Part shown: in pieces, positions 24,873 to 32,699 of the stretch
How the letters are laid out: each line of letters opens with the position of its first letter
How positions within the stretch are numbered: position 1 is the first letter of the stretch
Assembly: GCA_003213135.1 (NCBI GenBank)
Contig: QCNT01000001.1
Span: forward strand, 272,767 to 336,766
Origin: Pelagibacteraceae bacterium AG-426-I15
Lineage (GTDB): Bacteria > Pseudomonadota > Alphaproteobacteria > Pelagibacterales > Pelagibacteraceae
Direction of reading: 5' to 3'
DNA length: 64,000 bases
Position numbers and translations under genes: made by a program
The notes under the pieces: generated by a model
Told to the model about the DNA's origin: nothing
What the model saw: only the letters and a program-made list of their open reading frames with translations
Database searches by the model: none

Positions 24873-25960
24873 TGAAAGTAAAATCAATCAAAGCAATCAC
24901 TTTGAGTATGCCATTTAGTCACGGTGGTAAAAAAGTAATTTTTCATGGCAAAGAATGGAAAAGTCTTGAATTTAACTTAGTAAAAATTGAAACTGATAAT
25001 GGTATTACCGGTTGGGGTGAGGCTTTTGGATATACAAGTTGGAAAGCTGTTAAAGTTGCAATTGAAGATATGGTGGCACCCTTACTTATTGGAAAAGATA
25101 TAAGTAATATTCCAGAGCTTCTTTTAACTCTTCAAAAGTCATTACACTTATTTGGTAGATACGGAATAACAATGTTTGCAATATCTGGTGTTGAAATTGC
25201 ATTATGGGATGCTTTAGGAAAAGAAAAAAATAAGCCAATCCACGAATTATTAGGAAAAAAAAATAAAGATTTATTTAAAGCCTATTCTAGTCTTTTTAGA
25301 TATGGAGATCCAAAAATTATTGAGCAAAAGTGTAAACAATCATTAGACGATGGCTATCAAGCAATTAAATTACATGAAATAGAAAATAATTGTATTGAAG
25401 CTGGAAGAAAAGGAACAGGCAATCTTCCTTTAATGTTAGATACTAATTGTCCGTGGACATATGAAGAAACTATGGCCAAAAAAGATTTTTTAAAAAATAT
25501 GAAGCTTACTTGGTTAGAGGAACCTATATATCCACCAGAAGATTATGAAGCTCTTGCTAAATTAAATAAAGAGCTTGGAATACCAATAGCATGTGGAGAG
25601 AATGCATGTACAGAATTCGAGTTTAAGTCAATGATCAAGCAAAAAGCTGCAACATATATTCAGCCGTCTGTAATTAAAGTTGGTGGTATTTACGAGATGT
25701 ATAAAATTATACAACTTGCAGAAAAAAATAATATTTCTGTAATGCCTCATACCGCTTACTTTGGACCAGGTTTTCTTGCCACTCTTCAACTAGCATCCTT
25801 GATGAAAAAAGAAACATATATAGAGAGATTTTACCTTGATATTGACCAAGAGTTTTACCCAAATTTTAAAAAAGCTATGAATGGAAAATATAAATTACCC
25901 TCAGGTCCTGGCTTAGGTATTGACTTAGACTATAAAAGGTTAAGTAAATATGAAATATAG
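24872..25960 (+). CDS. Enolase-superfamily enzyme (mandelate racemase/muconate lactonizing group)
   Basis: 362 residues with the enolase-superfamily architecture: an N-terminal capping domain (IETDNGITGWGEAFGYTSW near 41-59) and a C-terminal barrel. The second-strand motif is K-x-H (AIKLHE), metal ligands are Asp in LMLDTN, Glu in WLEEPI and Glu in ACGENACTE, and MPHTAYFGPG supplies the barrel-strand-7 His. That His is the mandelate-racemase subgroup pattern, usual for sugar-acid dehydratases and racemases. The K-x-H form does not identify the substrate. It sits between MenB-like and CitE-like genes with 1- and 11-nt overlaps, so it belongs to the same catabolic unit. Confidence 0.85.
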   Translation: MKVKSIKAITLSMPFSHGGKKVIFHGKEWKSLEFNLVKIETDNGITGWGEAFGYTSWKAVKVAIEDMVAPLLIGKDISNIPELLLTLQKSLHLFGRYGITMFAISGVEIALWDALGKEKNKPIHELLGKKNKDLFKAYSSLFRYGDPKIIEQKCKQSLDDGYQAIKLHEIENNCIEAGRKGTGNLPLMLDTNCPWTYEETMAKKDFLKNMKLTWLEEPIYPPEDYEALAKLNKELGIPIACGENACTEFEFKSMIKQKAATYIQPSVIKVGGIYEMYKIIQLAEKNNISVMPHTAYFGPGFLATLQLASLMKKETYIERFYLDIDQEFYPNFKKAMNGKYKLPSGPGLGIDLDYKRLSKYEI

Positions 25961-26591
25961 ATCAGTTTTATTTGTTCCTGGTCATGAGGAAAAAAAAATA
26001 AAAAAAGCATATACTTTAGACGCTGATCTAGTTGTAATTGATTTAGAATCTACAGTTCCTGATAATGAAAAACAAAATGCAAGGAAAATTATTAAAAATT
26101 GTAAAGTAGATAAAAAAAAAACTTATATCAGGATTAACAATATTGAAGATTTAGACTTTGTAGTTAAAGAGGAATTTATTGGTATTTTTCTTCCTTTTAC
26201 CGAAAGCAGAGAACAACTTTTAAATATTGATAAAATTTTAAAATTAAACGAAAAGCTTAAAACAGATATAATTCCGATTATAGAAAGTGAAAAGGGAATT
26301 GAAAACCTTAAGGAAATTTCTGAGTTTAAAGAAAGAATAAAAGTTATCTCTTTTGGATCACATGATTTAGCTAAGTCTATTAATCTTAAAGTATCTGATG
26401 ATGAAAATGAAATTCTTAATTATAGAAAACTTATAGTCTCACATTCAAAAGACCCTATTGATACTTCATATCTTAATTTCAAAGATTTAATAGGTTTTGA
26501 GAAGTCATGTAATTTAGCCAAGAGCATAGGGTTTGCTGGAAAAGCTTGTATCCATCCTGGACAAGTTGATATATCAAATAAAATATTTTAA
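25950..26591 (+). CDS. HpcH/HpaI aldolase / CitE-like lyase family protein
   Basis: A 213-residue barrel protein of the citrate-lyase-beta/HpcH family. It shows RSVLFVPGHEEKKIKKAYTL at the N-terminus, VVIDLESTVPDNEKQNAR with the acidic residues at the second strand, YIRINNIEDLD carrying the conserved Arg, IIPIIESEKGIENL with the Mg-binding Glu, and GKACIHPGQVDISN at the end. It is clearly shorter than standard CitE (about 290), mostly by missing the C-terminal extension that caps the neighbouring subunit. It may cleave a beta-hydroxyacyl-CoA or 2-keto-acid product of the pathway. It overlaps both neighbours. Confidence 0.85.
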   Translation: MKYRSVLFVPGHEEKKIKKAYTLDADLVVIDLESTVPDNEKQNARKIIKNCKVDKKKTYIRINNIEDLDFVVKEEFIGIFLPFTESREQLLNIDKILKLNEKLKTDIIPIIESEKGIENLKEISEFKERIKVISFGSHDLAKSINLKVSDDENEILNYRKLIVSHSKDPIDTSYLNFKDLIGFEKSCNLAKSIGFAGKACIHPGQVDISNKIF

Positions 26592-27631
26592 TGAAAAATA
26601 AAACCAAAATAGCCGTGGTTGGTATTGGATTAATGGGCAGCCAACACTTAATAGCTATTAAAAATTCTAAAAAAGCAGTTTTGCATTCGATAGTGGATAT
26701 AAACGAAAGGTCAAGAGCGCACGCCAAAAAATTTAACGTTCCATTTTACAAAAACTCATCAGCATTAATTAAAAATAATAAACCTGACGCTGTAATTGTT
26801 GCAACACCAAATCAGTTTCATGAAAAGCATACTATTAGTTTTTTAAATGCCAAAATTCCGGTTCTATTAGAAAAACCAATCTCTAGCAACATTCAAAAAG
26901 CAAAGAAAATTATTTCATCTTCAAAGAAAAATAAAACTCATTTGCTTATTGGTTATCATAGAAGACACAATGTGATTTCGACAAAAGTTAAGAATAAAAT
27001 TACCAAAGGTAAGTTGGGAAAAATCGTATCAGTTAATGTGATGTGCTGGTTATATAAAAATAAAGAATGGTTTAAAGAGAAATGGAGAGTAAAAAAGGGC
27101 GGGGGTCCTCTGGGTATTAATCTTGTTCATGATATCGATTTAATTTGTTATTTGTTAGGACCTATTGAGTATGTGCAGGCATCATCTTCAAATAAAATCA
27201 GAAAATATGATGTTGAAGATACTGCAGTTGTAAATTTTGTTTTTAAATCAGGGGCATTAGGCACTCTGAGTGTTTCTGATACAATCGTATCACCGTGGAG
27301 TTATGAATTAACAGCAGGCGAAAATCCTGCTTATCCAATAACTAATCAATCTGCCTACTACATTGGCGGTACAAAAAGCTCAATACAATTTCCAAATTAT
27401 AAAGAGTGGTATAATAAAAGTGAGAGAAGCTGGTGGAAGAAAATATTTCATAAAGATGAAAGTACTAGAGAAAGTAGGTATACGCTTACAAACCAGATTA
27501 ATCATTTATGTGATGTTGTTAATAAAAAGGCAAAACCTAAAATTACCGGAGAAGATGGACTAGCATCACTTAAAATTTTCGCAGCAATTATTAACAGTGC
27601 AAAAACAGGTAAAAAAGTTAAAATTAAATAA
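26591..27631 (+). CDS. Gfo/Idh/MocA-family oxidoreductase
   Basis: An NAD(P)-dependent sugar/cyclitol dehydrogenase-type protein of 346 residues. The Rossmann motif is VVGIGLMGSQHLIAI near 9-23. The family hallmark E-K-P is in PVLLEKPISSN, with GYHRRHN after it and LVHDIDLICYLLGP carrying the catalytic D-x3-H-like region. Members oxidise sugars, inositols, dihydrodiols or related alcohols. It is the last gene of the plus arm that begins at livF, overlapping the CitE-like gene by 1 nt. Its stop overlaps the convergent hydratase gene by 8 nt. Confidence 0.88.
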   Translation: MKNKTKIAVVGIGLMGSQHLIAIKNSKKAVLHSIVDINERSRAHAKKFNVPFYKNSSALIKNNKPDAVIVATPNQFHEKHTISFLNAKIPVLLEKPISSNIQKAKKIISSSKKNKTHLLIGYHRRHNVISTKVKNKITKGKLGKIVSVNVMCWLYKNKEWFKEKWRVKKGGGPLGINLVHDIDLICYLLGPIEYVQASSSNKIRKYDVEDTAVVNFVFKSGALGTLSVSDTIVSPWSYELTAGENPAYPITNQSAYYIGGTKSSIQFPNYKEWYNKSERSWWKKIFHKDESTRESRYTLTNQINHLCDVVNKKAKPKITGEDGLASLKIFAAIINSAKTGKKVKIK

Positions 27632-28394
27632 AATCTAAATTTATTTTTCCTAATGATCTAAAGTCGACTTTAAGCTTATCACCTTTACTCACTTTAAAAG
27701 GTTGTATAACTGAACCAGTCATAAACCAATCACCCTTTTTAAAAGTTACAGGATCATCTTTAAACTCATCAATTATACATTTAATTGCTAGTTTTGGACC
27801 AGCTCGTTTTTCTCCTTTAAAGAAAGGTTCTGTTACTTTTCCATTTAAATTAATTTCAACTTGAATTGAATCCAAGTTAATTTTATCGAGATTTTGTATT
27901 TTGTCTCCAACAACTATTGCTCCAGCTCCACCATTATCTGCAATATTTAAATTCATCATTCCAACTGGATCTAAATCTTTTTTCGAATCTGAATGAACTC
28001 TTGTAGATACAAGTTCTAAAGCTATATAAGCCTCATAGTTACCTTTTTTATTTTCAGCGCCAGGTACCATTTTTGTATCCTCTAAAAATTTTAAACAAAA
28101 TTCACATTCAAGAATACAATCAGGTACTTTACTATATTCAATTTTTGACGGGTTCATTAAAACTGTTTCATCTATAATTTTTCCAATCATAGGACCTTCG
28201 ACTTTTGCACCGTCTTGTAAATTCTTCGATACCAATCCAATTTTCCAGCCGACTGTTTTTTTCTTTAATACAGAATGAAACTGTTTTTGAATTAAATGTG
28301 AGTCTTCCCTATTTTTTGGAAGTTCTTCAGATTTAATCTGTATCAAATCTCTTTTTATCCATGCATCTACTAATTTTTCTGCTAATGTGCTCAT
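27624..28394 (-). CDS. 2-keto-4-pentenoate hydratase-like protein (FAH superfamily)
   Basis: A 256-residue member of the MhpD/fumarylacetoacetate hydrolase fold group, which hydrates 2-hydroxypentadienoate-type products or decarboxylates oxo-acids in meta-cleavage pathways. It shows VGWKIGLVSKNLQDGAKVEG, ILECEFCLKFLEDTK with the metal-binding E-x-E, and DWFMTGSVIQPFKVSKGDKL near the C-terminus. It converges on the Gfo/Idh gene and diverges from the C11orf54-like gene with only 17 nt between the two start codons. A role in the same degradation route is inferred. Confidence 0.85.
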   Translation of the reverse strand: MSTLAEKLVDAWIKRDLIQIKSEELPKNREDSHLIQKQFHSVLKKKTVGWKIGLVSKNLQDGAKVEGPMIGKIIDETVLMNPSKIEYSKVPDCILECEFCLKFLEDTKMVPGAENKKGNYEAYIALELVSTRVHSDSKKDLDPVGMMNLNIADNGGAGAIVVGDKIQNLDKINLDSIQVEINLNGKVTEPFFKGEKRAGPKLAIKCIIDEFKDDPVTFKKGDWFMTGSVIQPFKVSKGDKLKVDFRSLGKINLDFI

Positions 28395-28411
28395 AACCTA
28401 TAAGTAATCAC

Positions 28412-29377
28412 ATGAAGCTAAAATTTGAAAGTGAAAAGTTTGACATACCTCCCTTGCAAAAAGTTGCTGAGGCTTTAAATATTGGTTTAAAAGAAAATTA
28501 TCAAAAGGTAAACGTTGAAGTAGTAGATTGCCCAAATTTAAAAGACTGGGGCTGTCCTGCAGAAGGCATCTCTGGAAACGAAAAAATCATTGATGTTGGA
28601 GGGGAACCCTACATGCATGATCCAAAATTCATAGGTACCGAATTTGATTATGAAGAAATATCAAAAAAAATTGGTTCAGAAAAATCATATGCTCTAGGGG
28701 CAGGTTCAAGCGCAATGTCATGCATGAATGGACATTGTGGCGAGCTTACAATTAACGAAAATTTAATCACATCAGATTCTAAATCTATTGTTGCAAGGGT
28801 AGATAAAGATAAAAAATGCATAGTTGAAAAATATACAGCCCGAAAGCATGGGGGTCTCTCAAATATTTATTTTTCTGATGGTAAAAAAGGCAAAGTAATC
28901 ATGATTAAAATCAATATCAGAATTGGGAAGCAGGGCTCTTTACCCCAATCAATGAGATCAGCATTAAGTAAAAATTTAAAAATCAGTCAGAACAAACATG
29001 TATCCTTAGCTGGTATATTCAGAGTATTAAAAGGAAAAATAAAAAGTCATGTTCAACCTGATTATAAAGACATTAAAACTGATTATTACGATACAAGGTT
29101 AATGAAATGTACAAAAGATTTTTTACAGTTTTATGAACCAGTTGGTTCAAAGCTTCAGTGTTATTCAGTTTTATGGACTGGAGATCCATCGGGGGGGAAA
29201 CTAAATTTAAGAGAGTCAGGTGAGCATACCCATTTTCATTCTTATAATAATAATAAAGATGCCGGCCACTATCACTTTGACGTTACTCCAAATGAAATTC
29301 AGTATGAAGGTTACTTTAATTTGGCTAAAGAAGTTTATAGGGTAAATAATATTTATAAAGAATTAGCCAATAAGTAA
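28412..29377 (+). CDS. DUF1907 family protein, homologue of animal C11orf54 (zinc ester-hydrolase-like)
   Basis: 321 residues that follow the human C11orf54 protein almost end to end by eye: FDIPPLQKVAEALNIGLKEN, VEVVDCPNLKDWG, IIDVGGEPYM, ALGAGSSAMS, and the C-terminal HTHFHSYNNNKDAGHYHFD (about 272-290) then EIQYEGYFNLAKEVYRVNN. Human C11orf54 binds zinc through H-x-H-x9-H and shows ester-hydrolase activity. Here the corresponding loop is two residues longer, but the H-x-H and the later HYH are kept. Its start is 17 nt from the divergent hydratase gene, and it stands at the edge of the catabolic locus. Its natural substrate is not known in any organism, as far as I can say. Confidence 0.85.
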   Translation: MKLKFESEKFDIPPLQKVAEALNIGLKENYQKVNVEVVDCPNLKDWGCPAEGISGNEKIIDVGGEPYMHDPKFIGTEFDYEEISKKIGSEKSYALGAGSSAMSCMNGHCGELTINENLITSDSKSIVARVDKDKKCIVEKYTARKHGGLSNIYFSDGKKGKVIMIKINIRIGKQGSLPQSMRSALSKNLKISQNKHVSLAGIFRVLKGKIKSHVQPDYKDIKTDYYDTRLMKCTKDFLQFYEPVGSKLQCYSVLWTGDPSGGKLNLRESGEHTHFHSYNNNKDAGHYHFDVTPNEIQYEGYFNLAKEVYRVNNIYKELANK

Positions 29378-29395
29378 TCTTAAGTATTGATTAGT

Positions 29396-29472
<77 letters not shown>

Positions 29473-29476
29473 ATAA

Positions 29477-29683
29477 TTACTTTGCGCTTTTAAGGTTAAC
29501 TGCTTTAAGCTTACCTTTTTCCTCTTTTATTTCAAATTGAATTTTCTGGTTTTCTCTTATTTTACGAAACTTGGATTTCTCCAGGTCTGTAACATGTAAA
29601 AAAACATCTTTTTCACCATCTTCTAATGTTAAAAATCCGTATCCTTTTTTTGCGTCAAACCATTTCACTCTGCCCCAAGGCAT
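29477..29683 (-). CDS. Cold-shock domain protein (CspA family)
   Basis: A single cold-shock domain of 68 residues. RNP1 is KKGYGFLT (about 12-19) and RNP2 is VFLHVTDLE (about 27-35). The usual VFVHIS is changed to VFLHVT. It binds single-stranded RNA/DNA as a chaperone. An AGGAG sequence 8 nt before the ATG supports the start. It follows rpsU by 27 nt on the minus strand, so the two translation-related genes may be co-transcribed with initiator tRNA. Confidence 0.9.
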   Translation of the reverse strand: MPWGRVKWFDAKKGYGFLTLEDGEKDVFLHVTDLEKSKFRKIRENQKIQFEIKEEKGKLKAVNLKSAK

Positions 29684-29710
29684 AATATAAACTCCTGTAT
29701 GTATTTTTGA

Positions 29711-29905
29711 TTAATATCTATTTCTTAAACGCTGAAATTTTTTAAGTCTTTTGATATTTTCCAGTCTAATTCTTTTCTTCTTTTCCGATGGTTTTTCATA
29801 ATTACTTTTCATTTTCATAATTCTAAAAAAACCTTCTTTTTGAAGTTTTCTTTTAAGAACTCTTATAGCTTGTTCTACATTATTATCTTTTACGTCTATT
29901 TTAAT
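29711..29905 (-). CDS. rpsU: 30S ribosomal protein S21, apparent ATT start codon
   Basis: The frame encodes a clear alphaproteobacterial S21: DNNVEQAIRVLKRKLQKEG, then FFRIMKMKSNYEKPSEKKR, ending QRLRNRY. No ATG, GTG, TTG or CTG exists between the upstream in-frame TAG and the conserved domain. A strong Shine-Dalgarno (AAAGGAGG, 29910-29917) lies 4 nt before an ATT at 29903-29905. Starting there gives xKIDVKDNNVEQA, which matches the MQVLVRDNNVDQA start of homologues residue for residue. ATA two codons later is a less good alternative. At 64 residues it has normal family length. A non-standard start suggests controlled, low-efficiency initiation. Confidence 0.85.
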   Translation of the reverse strand: MKIDVKDNNVEQAIRVLKRKLQKEGFFRIMKMKSNYEKPSEKKKRIRLENIKRLKKFQRLRNRY

Positions 29906-29909
29906 AAGT

Positions 29910-29917
29910 CCTCCTTT
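29910..29917 (-). promoter_or_regulatory. Shine-Dalgarno of rpsU
   Basis: AAAGGAGG on the minus strand, the strongest ribosome binding site noticed in the window, located 4 nt before the ATT that aligns with the first residue of S21. It decides the start of this gene because no conventional start codon is available nearby. Confidence 0.7.
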
Positions 29918-29973
29918 AAAATTAAAACTGACGCAGTAGTTAGCACGCTATATTGGAATTGTCTATATTGGAT

Positions 29974-30465
29974 TTAATAAGGTCTTTTTGGAATGTTGCT
30001 TTCGAATTCAGATCTATATTTTTTCAATTTTTGTCTAATATTTGGATATTTACGACTTAAAATAGCAACAGCAAATAATGCAGAATTTTTAGCGCCTGCT
30101 TTTCCAATAGCCAAAGTTGCAACTGGAACACCAGCCGGCATCTGAACAGTAGAATAAAGGCTGTCCACACCATTTGTTACACTCGGCATTGGCACTCCAA
30201 GAACAGGTATAGTTGTTAAAGCAGCAGTAACACCTGCTAAATGCGCCGCTCCTCCAGCCGCAGCAATAATTACCTCGTAATCTTTTTTTTCAGCCTCAGC
30301 TATGAATCTCTCAAGCCTTTTTGGAGTTCTGTGAGCAGATATTACCCTTACATCATTATTAATTCCAAATTCTTTCAGCATCTCACTACAATGTTCCATA
30401 ACACCTTTCCAATCAGACTTGCTACCCATAATTATTCCAACTGTCGGATTTTTATTAATTTTCAT
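29974..30465 (-). CDS. purE: N5-carboxyaminoimidazole ribonucleotide mutase
   Basis: Class I PurE of 163 residues, which moves the carboxyl group of N5-CAIR to C4 in purine synthesis. The N-terminus GIIMGSKSDWKGVMEHCSEM carries the Ser-Asp phosphate/CO2 site. SAHRTPKRLERF contains the catalytic His, and AAAGGAAHLAGVTAALTTIP plus MPAGVPVATLAIGKAGA are invariant segments. It overlaps the trcR gene by 11 nt. The usual partner purK does not follow in this window; rpsU comes next after 68 nt. Confidence 0.93.
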   Translation of the reverse strand: MKINKNPTVGIIMGSKSDWKGVMEHCSEMLKEFGINNDVRVISAHRTPKRLERFIAEAEKKDYEVIIAAAGGAAHLAGVTAALTTIPVLGVPMPSVTNGVDSLYSTVQMPAGVPVATLAIGKAGAKNSALFAVAILSRKYPNIRQKLKKYRSEFESNIPKRPY

Positions 30466-31075
30466 TTGTATTTTCTTGTTGTTTATTTTCCTCTTTTTCT
30501 TTTTCTTTTAATTTTTCTTCTTTGGCTTTTAATTTTTTCTCTCGCTCTTTCCTTCTATTTGCTTTACCAATTGCCTTTTCAAAACTTGACTGAGTACACA
30601 AACCTAAAATCACAGGATCTCTCGGCGTAAGGTTTGAAAAATTCCAGAAAGTTCTGTTTCTTATTAATGATACAGTTCCTTTTGTACTTCCAACTAATTT
30701 TGCAATTTGTCCATCAGAAAGCTGTGGAAAGTTTTTTAAAAGCCATAATACTGAGTCAGGTCTGTCTTTTCTTTTGGAGATAGGGGTATATTTTGTTTTT
30801 TTTCTTCCTTCAGATACAACTATATCTTCCTTTTTTTTATTCAGCTGAAGTGGTCTACCATGATCTTTTGAACATAAATCGACCTCTTCACGGGTTACTT
30901 GTCCAGCTAAAATCGGATTATATGCTTTAATTCCTTTAGCAACATCTCCGTCAGCAATGCCTTTGATCTCTAACTCGTGCAGATTACAAAAGTTTGCAAT
31001 TTGTTTAAAACTTAATGTAGTATTTTCGACTAACCAAACAGCCGTAGCTTTTGGCATAAAAGGTGCATCAGACAT
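30455..31075 (-). CDS. trcR: DUF1013 family protein, TrcR-like cell-cycle transcriptional regulator
   Basis: 206 residues beginning MSDAPFMPKATAVWLVENT, with QIANFCNLHELEIKGIADGD, YNPILAGQVTREEVDLC and SVLWLLKNFPQLSDGQIAKL, the well-conserved core of the alphaproteobacterial DUF1013 family. A helix-turn-helix-like segment (QIAKLVGSTKGTVSLIRNR) lies near 120-138. After about 165 the tail is a Lys/Glu-rich charged stretch (KEREKKLKAKEEKLKEKEKE) likely to form a helix or coiled coil. TrcR in rhizobia/Caulobacter relatives is linked to cell-cycle transcription. It lies 4 nt after rpmE and overlaps purE. Confidence 0.85.
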   Translation of the reverse strand: MSDAPFMPKATAVWLVENTTLSFKQIANFCNLHELEIKGIADGDVAKGIKAYNPILAGQVTREEVDLCSKDHGRPLQLNKKKEDIVVSEGRKKTKYTPISKRKDRPDSVLWLLKNFPQLSDGQIAKLVGSTKGTVSLIRNRTFWNFSNLTPRDPVILGLCTQSSFEKAIGKANRRKEREKKLKAKEEKLKEKEKEENKQQENTNEN

Positions 31076-31079
31076 AAAA

Positions 31080-31307
31080 TTAATTCTTAGCTTTTCTTAA
31101 ATTACTAAATTTTTTATTATACTTACTTACTCTTCCTTTATCTAAAATTTTTTGGCTTCCCCCAGTCCATGCTGAATGGGATATCGGATCAATATCAAGC
31201 TTTAACGTATCTCCTTCTTTGCCCCATGTTGACCTGGTTTCAAAACTTGACCCATCGGTCATGACCACTTTAATTTTATGGTATTTAGGGTGAATTTTTT
31301 TTTTCAT
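31080..31307 (-). CDS. rpmE: 50S ribosomal protein L31
   Basis: A 75-residue protein with the L31 pattern [38 protein letters not shown] and [21 protein letters not shown]. It has no Cys, so it is the zinc-free (C-minus) form. It links the 50S central protuberance to the 30S head. It is followed after 4 nt by trcR and lies 43 nt behind the inositol-monophosphatase-family gene. Confidence 0.93.
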   Translation of the reverse strand: MKKKIHPKYHKIKVVMTDGSSFETRSTWGKEGDTLKLDIDPISHSAWTGGSQKILDKGRVSKYNKKFSNLRKAKN

Positions 31308-31350
31308 GTGAAAATTAATATATCAATATTTGAAATTGCTCAATAATTTT

Positions 31351-32130
31351 TTAAAGAAAATTCACTAATTTATGGTGTATCTTAGAATTAGAAGCAACAA
31401 TATCCACTTTTGTATTACTTAAACTTTTACCATTTAAGCTTTCTATATAACCACCAGACTCTTTTACTATAATAATTCCAGCAGCTATATCCCAATAATT
31501 CAATTCTCTCTGCCAGTAGGCGTCATATCTTCCAGCCGCTATATAAGCAAGATCTAATGCTGCACTTCCAGTTTTTCTTATACTACCCCTTACCTCCATA
31601 GAGATTTTTTTGTACTCATTTAAAATACTCTCTCTTTTTTCACTTGCAAATTTAGGTCCGCCCGTGACCATACACGCATTTTTAAAATCTGATTTGTTTG
31701 AAACTCTTATTCTAGAATTATTTAAAAAAGCTCCATTTCCTTTTTCTGCAAAATACATCTCGTTCTTTATTGGATCAAATATTATACCTGAAACTATTTC
31801 TGATTTTTCCTCGTAAGCTATCGATATAGCAAAATGGGGTAATCCATTTAAAAAATTAAAGGTTCCATCTATAGGATCAATAATCCACCTCTTTTCCTTA
31901 ATCTTTCCTTCAATTGTGCCACTTTCCTCAGTGAGAAATGAATAATCTGTCTTTTTTAATTCTTCTATTAGTATTTTTTCTACGCGTTTATCTGATGCAG
32001 TTACAAAATCTCCTGGACCCTTTTCAGAAACCTGTAGTTTTTCAATTTCCCCAAAATCTCTAATAAGTGTTTTTGAAGCTTTCATGCAAGCCCTGTACAT
32101 CATATTAAACTGAGGAGAATTAATTTTCAT
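31351..32130 (-). CDS. Inositol monophosphatase family protein (SuhB/IMPase type)
   Basis: A Mg2+-dependent phosphatase of 259 residues. The metal site is formed by LTEESGTIEG, the hallmark WIIDPIDGTFNFLNGLPHF near 82-100, and the C-terminal YWDIAAGIIIVKESGG near 217-232. The family hydrolyses inositol phosphates, but bacterial SuhB-like members also act on other small phosphates and bind RNA polymerase/NusA in E. coli. The ATG overlaps the efp stop by 4 nt. The position in a pgk-fba-thiE-efp block is common in alphaproteobacteria. The substrate is uncertain. Confidence 0.88.
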   Translation of the reverse strand: MKINSPQFNMMYRACMKASKTLIRDFGEIEKLQVSEKGPGDFVTASDKRVEKILIEELKKTDYSFLTEESGTIEGKIKEKRWIIDPIDGTFNFLNGLPHFAISIAYEEKSEIVSGIIFDPIKNEMYFAEKGNGAFLNNSRIRVSNKSDFKNACMVTGGPKFASEKRESILNEYKKISMEVRGSIRKTGSAALDLAYIAAGRYDAYWQRELNYWDIAAGIIIVKESGGYIESLNGKSLSNTKVDIVASNSKIHHKLVNFL

Positions 32131-32693
32131 TGATTTATTTTTTTGACGTATTCTAAACTTCTTGTATCTAAAATAATTTTATCTCCATCTTCTATAAATG
32201 GAGGAACCATAACATCAATCCCATTTTTTAATTTTGCAGTCTTATATGAAGATGCTGCGGTTTGACCTTTTACGACTCCTTCAGTATTTTCAACAATACA
32301 TTCTACATTATTAGGTAACTCAACAGACATAGGCTTATCCTCAAGATAAGAAATAGTTACTTCAAGATTTTCTGTAAGAAGTTTTGATTTCTCTCCTAAT
32401 AAATTCGTTTTTAAAGAGATTTGCTCAAAAGTTTTTGGCTCCATAAAAAAGCTCTCATTATCACTCGAATATAGAAAATTAAATTTTTTTTCTTCTAGCT
32501 GAGCTCTTTCGACATTCTCGCTAGATCTAAATCTTTGATTAAGTTTGGTTCCTTTTGATAAACTTTTTAATTCAACTTGATTAAAGGCCCCACCTTTTCC
32601 AGGTTTGACATGCTGTGCTTTAAGAACAGTCCAGTGATCATTATTAAATTCAATTATCATCCCTGGTTTAATTTCATTTCCCTGTATTTTCAT
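32127..32693 (-). CDS. efp: Elongation factor P
   Basis: A 188-residue three-domain EF-P, which helps ribosomes through polyproline stretches. Domain I starts KIQGNEIKPGMIIEFNNDHW, and the loop VKPGKGGAFNQVELKSL carries the modification-site Lys (KPGKGGAF). The C-terminal domain ends GDKIILDTRSLEYVKKI. No epmA/epmB genes are seen, so the modification state is open. It starts 6 nt after thiE and overlaps the phosphatase gene. Confidence 0.95.
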   Translation of the reverse strand: MKIQGNEIKPGMIIEFNNDHWTVLKAQHVKPGKGGAFNQVELKSLSKGTKLNQRFRSSENVERAQLEEKKFNFLYSSDNESFFMEPKTFEQISLKTNLLGEKSKLLTENLEVTISYLEDKPMSVELPNNVECIVENTEGVVKGQTAASSYKTAKLKNGIDVMVPPFIEDGDKIILDTRSLEYVKKINQ

Positions 32694-32699
32694 TTTATT

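Noticed and set aside
30241..30630. 129-codon plus-strand frame over purE/trcR
   Set aside because: Low-complexity Leu/Phe-rich translation of the Lys/Glu-rich trcR tail on the other strand.
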